Both the position numbers and the translations under genes were made by a program. The notes under the pieces were generated by a model. It was not told the DNA's origin. It made no database searches and worked only from the letters and a program-made list of their open reading frames with translations. This document shows positions 60,749 through 64,000 of a DNA stretch of 64,000 nt, piece after piece (within the stretch, counting starts at the first letter, position 1; each line of letters starts with the position of its first letter). The stretch spans positions 186,001 to 250,000 of the forward strand of contig JAPUDO010000046.1 in assembly GCA_027493055.1 (NCBI GenBank), read 5' to 3'. Source of the stretch: Niabella sp. Its GTDB lineage: Bacteria; Bacteroidota; Bacteroidia; Chitinophagales; Chitinophagaceae.

Positions 60749-63280
60749 TTATGCTTCCTGCGGATTCTCTTTAGGGTCCTTGGCTGTAAAGAACAGCTTA
60801 TCTTTTTCTTTATCAAAATCTACCAGCAACACATCGCCCGGCTTCACGTTCATATTTAAAATTTCCTCTGCTAAAGGATCTTCAAGGTATTTCTGAATAG
60901 CCCTGTGCAACGGTCTTGCGCCAAACTGCTGATCGTAACCTTTATCTGCCAGGAAGGTTTTGGCATCTTCGGTAAGCTCCAGGCCATAACCCAGGTTCTG
61001 GATACGCTTTAAAACACCTTTCATTGAAATATCAATAATACTGAAGATATTTTCTTTAGTAAGGCTGTTGAAGATCACCACATCATCAATCCGGTTTAAA
61101 AACTCCGGAGAAAACGTACGTTTCAACGCTTTTTCTATGACCGCCTTATTTTCTTCATCTTCATTTGCTAGACGGGATTGTGTAGCAAAACCAACACCTG
61201 AACCAAAATCTTTCAGCTGACGTACCCCGATATTGGAAGTCATGATAATAATAGTATTCTTAAAGTCTACTTTTCTGCCAAGTCCATCTGTTAACTGTCC
61301 ATCGTCCAGCACCTGTAATAAGATATTATAAATATCCGGATGCGCTTTTTCAATCTCATCTAAAAGAATTACACTATACGGCTTACGGCGTACTTTTTCT
61401 GTAAGCTGGCCACCTTCTTCATAACCCACATAGCCCGGAGGAGCGCCAATCAAACGGCTTACCGTAAACTTTTCCATATACTCACTCATATCTATACGAA
61501 TGAGTGAATCTTCCGAATCGAAAAGATATCTTGCCAGCGAACGGGCCAGCTCGGTTTTACCCACACCGGTAGGACCCAGGAAGATAAAGCTGCCGATAGG
61601 CTTCCTGGGATCTTTTAAACCAACACGATTTCTCTGAATGGCTTTTACAACCTTCAAAATTGCTTCATCCTGGCCTATCACCATACCCTTCATATCCTCG
61701 CTCATCTTACGCAGCTTTTCTGTTTCTGCTTCCACCATCTTCCTTACAGGTATGCCTGTCATGATATTGATCACTTCCGCTATATCCTCATCAGTAATAG
61801 GATAACGTTTGTGCTTGCTTTCCTCTTCCCATTGCGCTTTGGCACGTTCTAATTCTTCAGCCAGTTTCTTTTCAGTGTCGCGCAAAGAAGCGGCCTCTTC
61901 AAACTTCTGGCTTTTTACCACACGGTTCTTTTCTTCTTTTACATCTTCTATTTTCTTTTCAAGCTCAACGATATTATCCGGTACATTGATATTTTTTAAA
62001 TGCACCCTGGCGCCCACCTCATCCATTACGTCAATAGCCTTATCGGGCAGCAAACGGTCCGTTACATAACGGTCGCTCAGCTTAACACAGGCGTCAATAG
62101 CCTCATCGGTATAGGTCACGCTGTGAAAATCTTCATACTTGGATTTGATATTGTTCAATATCTGTATGGTCTCTTCCACACTTGGGGGATCTACAATTAC
62201 TTTTTGAAAACGGCGGTCTAACGCCCCGTCCTTTTCAATGTACATGCGGTATTCATCTAAGGTTGATGCACCAATACATTGCAGCTCTCCACGTGCCAGC
62301 GCAGGTTTGAATATATTGCTGGCATCAAGTGAACCGCTGGCCCCGCCTGCTCCAACAATGGTATGCATTTCATCAATGAACAAAATAACATCGCGGTTTT
62401 TTTCCAGCTCATTCATAATAGCTTTCATCCTTTCTTCAAACTGCCCACGGTATTTGGTACCGGCCACCAGCGATGCCAGGTCAAGCGATATCACTCTCTT
62501 ATCGAATAGTACACGACTTACACGCCTTTGTACGATCCGGAGCGCAAGACCTTCTACGATAGCCGTTTTACCTACTCCCGGCTCCCCTATCAAAATCGGA
62601 TTATTCTTTTTACGGCGGCTTAATATCTGGGAAACCCTTTCAATTTCTTTCTCGCGGCCTACAATGGGGTCAAGGTTGCCGCTTTCTGCCAGCCTGGTAA
62701 CATCACGCCCGAAGTTATCCAGTACAGGAGTCTTACTCTTGGTGTTTGATTTGGACGCGGCAGCTTTGGGTTGCTGCGCATATTTCTTTTCGTCATCAAA
62801 ATCATCGTCATTCTCTTCGCCAAACTCTGCGCGGGGCTCATTGGATTTTACAATACCCAGCTCCTGCTTAAACATATCATAATCCAGGTCGTACTGGTTT
62901 AAGATCTGTGTGGCAATATTCTCCCTGTTTTTTAAAATAGAAAGCATCAGGTGCTCAGTTTCTACCTGGCTGCTTTTTAGAGCTTTGGCTTCAAGCACCG
63001 TTACCCTGATCACCTTTTCGGCTTGTTTGGTTAACGGCAGGCTGTTTATGTTGGCAATGTTCTTACCTGTTTTATCTTTTATTGCCAGCTCAATTTCTTT
63101 ACGCAGTTCAAAAATATCTATATTAAACCCTTTGAGTATTCGTATAGCTGTATTATCTCCTTCACGTATTAAACCAAGCAGTAAATGCTCTGTGCCAATA
63201 AAATCATTCCCCAGCCTGAGCGCCTCCTCCCTGCTATAAGAAATGATTTCCTTTACCTGAGTTGAAAAATTATTATCCAT
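60749..63280 (-). CDS. clpC: ATP-dependent Clp protease ATPase subunit ClpC
   Basis: An 843-residue AAA+ unfoldase that feeds proteins to ClpP. It has two N-domain repeats (1-145), the first AAA domain with Walker A GEPGVGKTAIVEG and Walker B VILFIDEMHT, a UVR segment (SQKFEEAASLRDTEKKLAEEL), the second AAA domain with GPTGVGKTELARSLA and VILLDEIEKAHPDI, and the C-terminal D2-small domain. Complete and normal length. The linker at about 148-178 is acidic and Lys/Ala-rich. No ctsR or mcsAB genes are beside it, as is usual outside Firmicutes. Confidence 0.95.
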   Translation of the reverse strand: MDNNFSTQVKEIISYSREEALRLGNDFIGTEHLLLGLIREGDNTAIRILKGFNIDIFELRKEIELAIKDKTGKNIANINSLPLTKQAEKVIRVTVLEAKALKSSQVETEHLMLSILKNRENIATQILNQYDLDYDMFKQELGIVKSNEPRAEFGEENDDDFDDEKKYAQQPKAAASKSNTKSKTPVLDNFGRDVTRLAESGNLDPIVGREKEIERVSQILSRRKKNNPILIGEPGVGKTAIVEGLALRIVQRRVSRVLFDKRVISLDLASLVAGTKYRGQFEERMKAIMNELEKNRDVILFIDEMHTIVGAGGASGSLDASNIFKPALARGELQCIGASTLDEYRMYIEKDGALDRRFQKVIVDPPSVEETIQILNNIKSKYEDFHSVTYTDEAIDACVKLSDRYVTDRLLPDKAIDVMDEVGARVHLKNINVPDNIVELEKKIEDVKEEKNRVVKSQKFEEAASLRDTEKKLAEELERAKAQWEEESKHKRYPITDEDIAEVINIMTGIPVRKMVEAETEKLRKMSEDMKGMVIGQDEAILKVVKAIQRNRVGLKDPRKPIGSFIFLGPTGVGKTELARSLARYLFDSEDSLIRIDMSEYMEKFTVSRLIGAPPGYVGYEEGGQLTEKVRRKPYSVILLDEIEKAHPDIYNILLQVLDDGQLTDGLGRKVDFKNTIIIMTSNIGVRQLKDFGSGVGFATQSRLANEDEENKAVIEKALKRTFSPEFLNRIDDVVIFNSLTKENIFSIIDISMKGVLKRIQNLGYGLELTEDAKTFLADKGYDQQFGARPLHRAIQKYLEDPLAEEILNMNVKPGDVLLVDFDKEKDKLFFTAKDPKENPQEA

Positions 63281-63319
63281 ATTATTGCAGATAAAATGAT
63301 TAGTTACAATATTAACAAA

Positions 63320-63327
63320 TATATTTG
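63320..63327 (+). promoter_or_regulatory. -7 box TATATTTG of the STAS gene
   Basis: Exact TAnnTTTG match, 54 bp before the ATG at 63382; -33 box unclear. Confidence 0.4.
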
Positions 63328-63381
63328 GTACTGGTTTAGGTTATTTATAAACGTATACCAGCTTAATCCGGCTTTATTATT

Positions 63382-63768
63382 ATGCAGGTCAAAATAGATA
63401 CCAAAGAGAAATTTCACGTCATCACGCCAATTGAAACTGCTTTAACTGTTACAATGGCAGATGGTATTAAGGTAGCACTGCTGCCTTACATAAAAAATGC
63501 TGTGAAAAATGTTGTGCTGGACATGAGCAATATTACTGCATTAGATACAAGTACTGCAGAGCAATTACTTCATATTCAGCAGGATTTTTATGAAAATAAT
63601 GCGTCTTTTGTTTCCTGTTGCCTGAGTAAAGACGTAGAAGCTTTTTTGGCAGATAATGAACTTTTAGAGCTTTTAAATGTTGCGCCCACGCAAAGTGAAG
63701 CTGCTGATATTGTTCAAATGGAAGAAATAGAGCGGGAACTGCTGGATGAGGACCCGCTGGATGAATGA
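63382..63768 (+). CDS. STAS-domain protein (anti-sigma-factor-antagonist-like)
   Basis: A 128-residue cytosolic protein with a single STAS fold: VKIDTKEKFHVITPIETALTVTMADGIKVALLPYIKNAVKNVVLDMSNITALDTSTAEQLLHIQQDFYENNASFVSCCLS. The position of a phosphorylatable residue of SpoIIAA is held by the LDTSTA segment (about 52-57). The C-terminus is acidic (EEIERELLDEDPLDE). It lies 28 bp before ribonuclease Z on the same strand, a pairing I have seen as common in Bacteroidota, so they are probably co-transcribed. Confidence 0.85.
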   Translation: MQVKIDTKEKFHVITPIETALTVTMADGIKVALLPYIKNAVKNVVLDMSNITALDTSTAEQLLHIQQDFYENNASFVSCCLSKDVEAFLADNELLELLNVAPTQSEAADIVQMEEIERELLDEDPLDE

Positions 63769-63796
63769 TTGTTTTTAACCTAACCTGTAATTTCAA

Positions 63797-64000
63797 ATGT
63801 TTGCAATCACTATACTTGGTAATAACTCGGCCGTACCTGCCTTTGACAGGCATCCTACCAGCCAGGTATTAACTTTACCCGGACGTAATTTTCTGATTGA
63901 TTGTGGTGAGGGAACACAGATACAGCTTATAAAATATAAGATAAGAAGGAGTAAGATCTCTCATATATTTATCTCCCATTTGCATGGCGACCATTATTTT
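63797..64000 (+). CDS. rnz: Ribonuclease Z, N-terminal fragment
   Basis: 68 codons before the window ends. The opening MFAITILGNNSAVPAFDRHPTSQVL and the metallo-beta-lactamase motif ISHLHGDHYF (HxHxDH) at residues about 59-68 identify RNase Z, the endonuclease that trims tRNA 3' ends. The start ATG at 63797 follows TTTCAA. Confidence 0.9.
   Translation, partial: MFAITILGNNSAVPAFDRHPTSQVLTLPGRNFLIDCGEGTQIQLIKYKIRRSKISHIFISHLHGDHYF

Noticed and set aside
1-64000. CRISPR array, rRNA operon or prophage
   Set aside because: No regularly spaced direct repeats, no rRNA sequence and no run of phage structural genes were seen; one tRNA only.

Overview
The window is chromosomal DNA of a Bacteroidota bacterium, most likely of the Chitinophagaceae or a close relative. 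The evidence is two SusC/SusD outer-membrane uptake pairs, an ECF sigma factor with a FecR anti-sigma factor, two sulfatases, many Lys/Cys lipoprotein signals, and promoters of the Bacteroidota form (TTTG about 20 bp before TAnnTTTG). The phylum is secure; the family is a guess from gene style.

Region by region: 1-250 holds the 3' end of a YeiH-type (UPF0324) anion exporter. 251-8692 is a sulfated-substrate locus: a long leader with a small Cys-Cys-Cys ORF and a terminator-like hairpin, then SusC, SusD and two formylglycine sulfatases. 8778-12253 carries ssb, a DinB-like gene, a lipoprotein with an apparent beta-propeller, and deoC. 12503-15187 is a CBM20-type 4-alpha-glucanotransferase. 15318-15470 holds an unexplained structured element, followed by an undescribed 51-residue membrane peptide and a three-gene LVIVD-lipoprotein/secreted-protein unit. 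18122-21094 (minus strand) is infC followed by a GT14-like glycosyltransferase, a sugar 3,4-ketoisomerase and a PLP aminotransferase whose reading frames overlap. 21387-27185 is an RND efflux operon, divergent from an orphan histidine kinase. 29055-36173 holds thrS, two tandem outer-membrane barrel genes and smc. 36414-39869 has a thioesterase, an orphan HigA-like regulator, an amino-acid permease, tag and tRNA-Val(TAC).

40036-53266 is a mannan or N-glycan type polysaccharide-utilization locus: GH130, a large unassigned putative glycosidase, GH125, a DUF3823 lipoprotein, SusD, an STN-containing SusC, FecR and an ECF sigma factor. Its likely logic is that ligand binding by SusC signals through FecR to the sigma factor, SusC/D imports oligosaccharides, GH125 trims alpha-1,6-mannose and GH130 phosphorolyses mannosides. 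53891-64000 has an M28 peptidase, an SLC13 transporter, a flavin amine oxidase, an Rpn-family nuclease set among hairpins, clpC, a STAS protein and the start of ribonuclease Z.

The most interesting non-standard signals are: (1) the Cys-tailed upstream ORF plus hairpin before the sulfatase-linked SusC, which looks like a cysteine-responsive attenuator; (2) a roughly 287-bp intergenic repeat present twice (37222-37508 and 57684-57971) with conserved ends and a conserved hairpin; (3) the long, internally symmetrical hairpin at 15318-15440; and (4) the cluster of related palindromes around the Rpn gene. Everything here was read by eye from the sequence; no searches or folding calculations were run.
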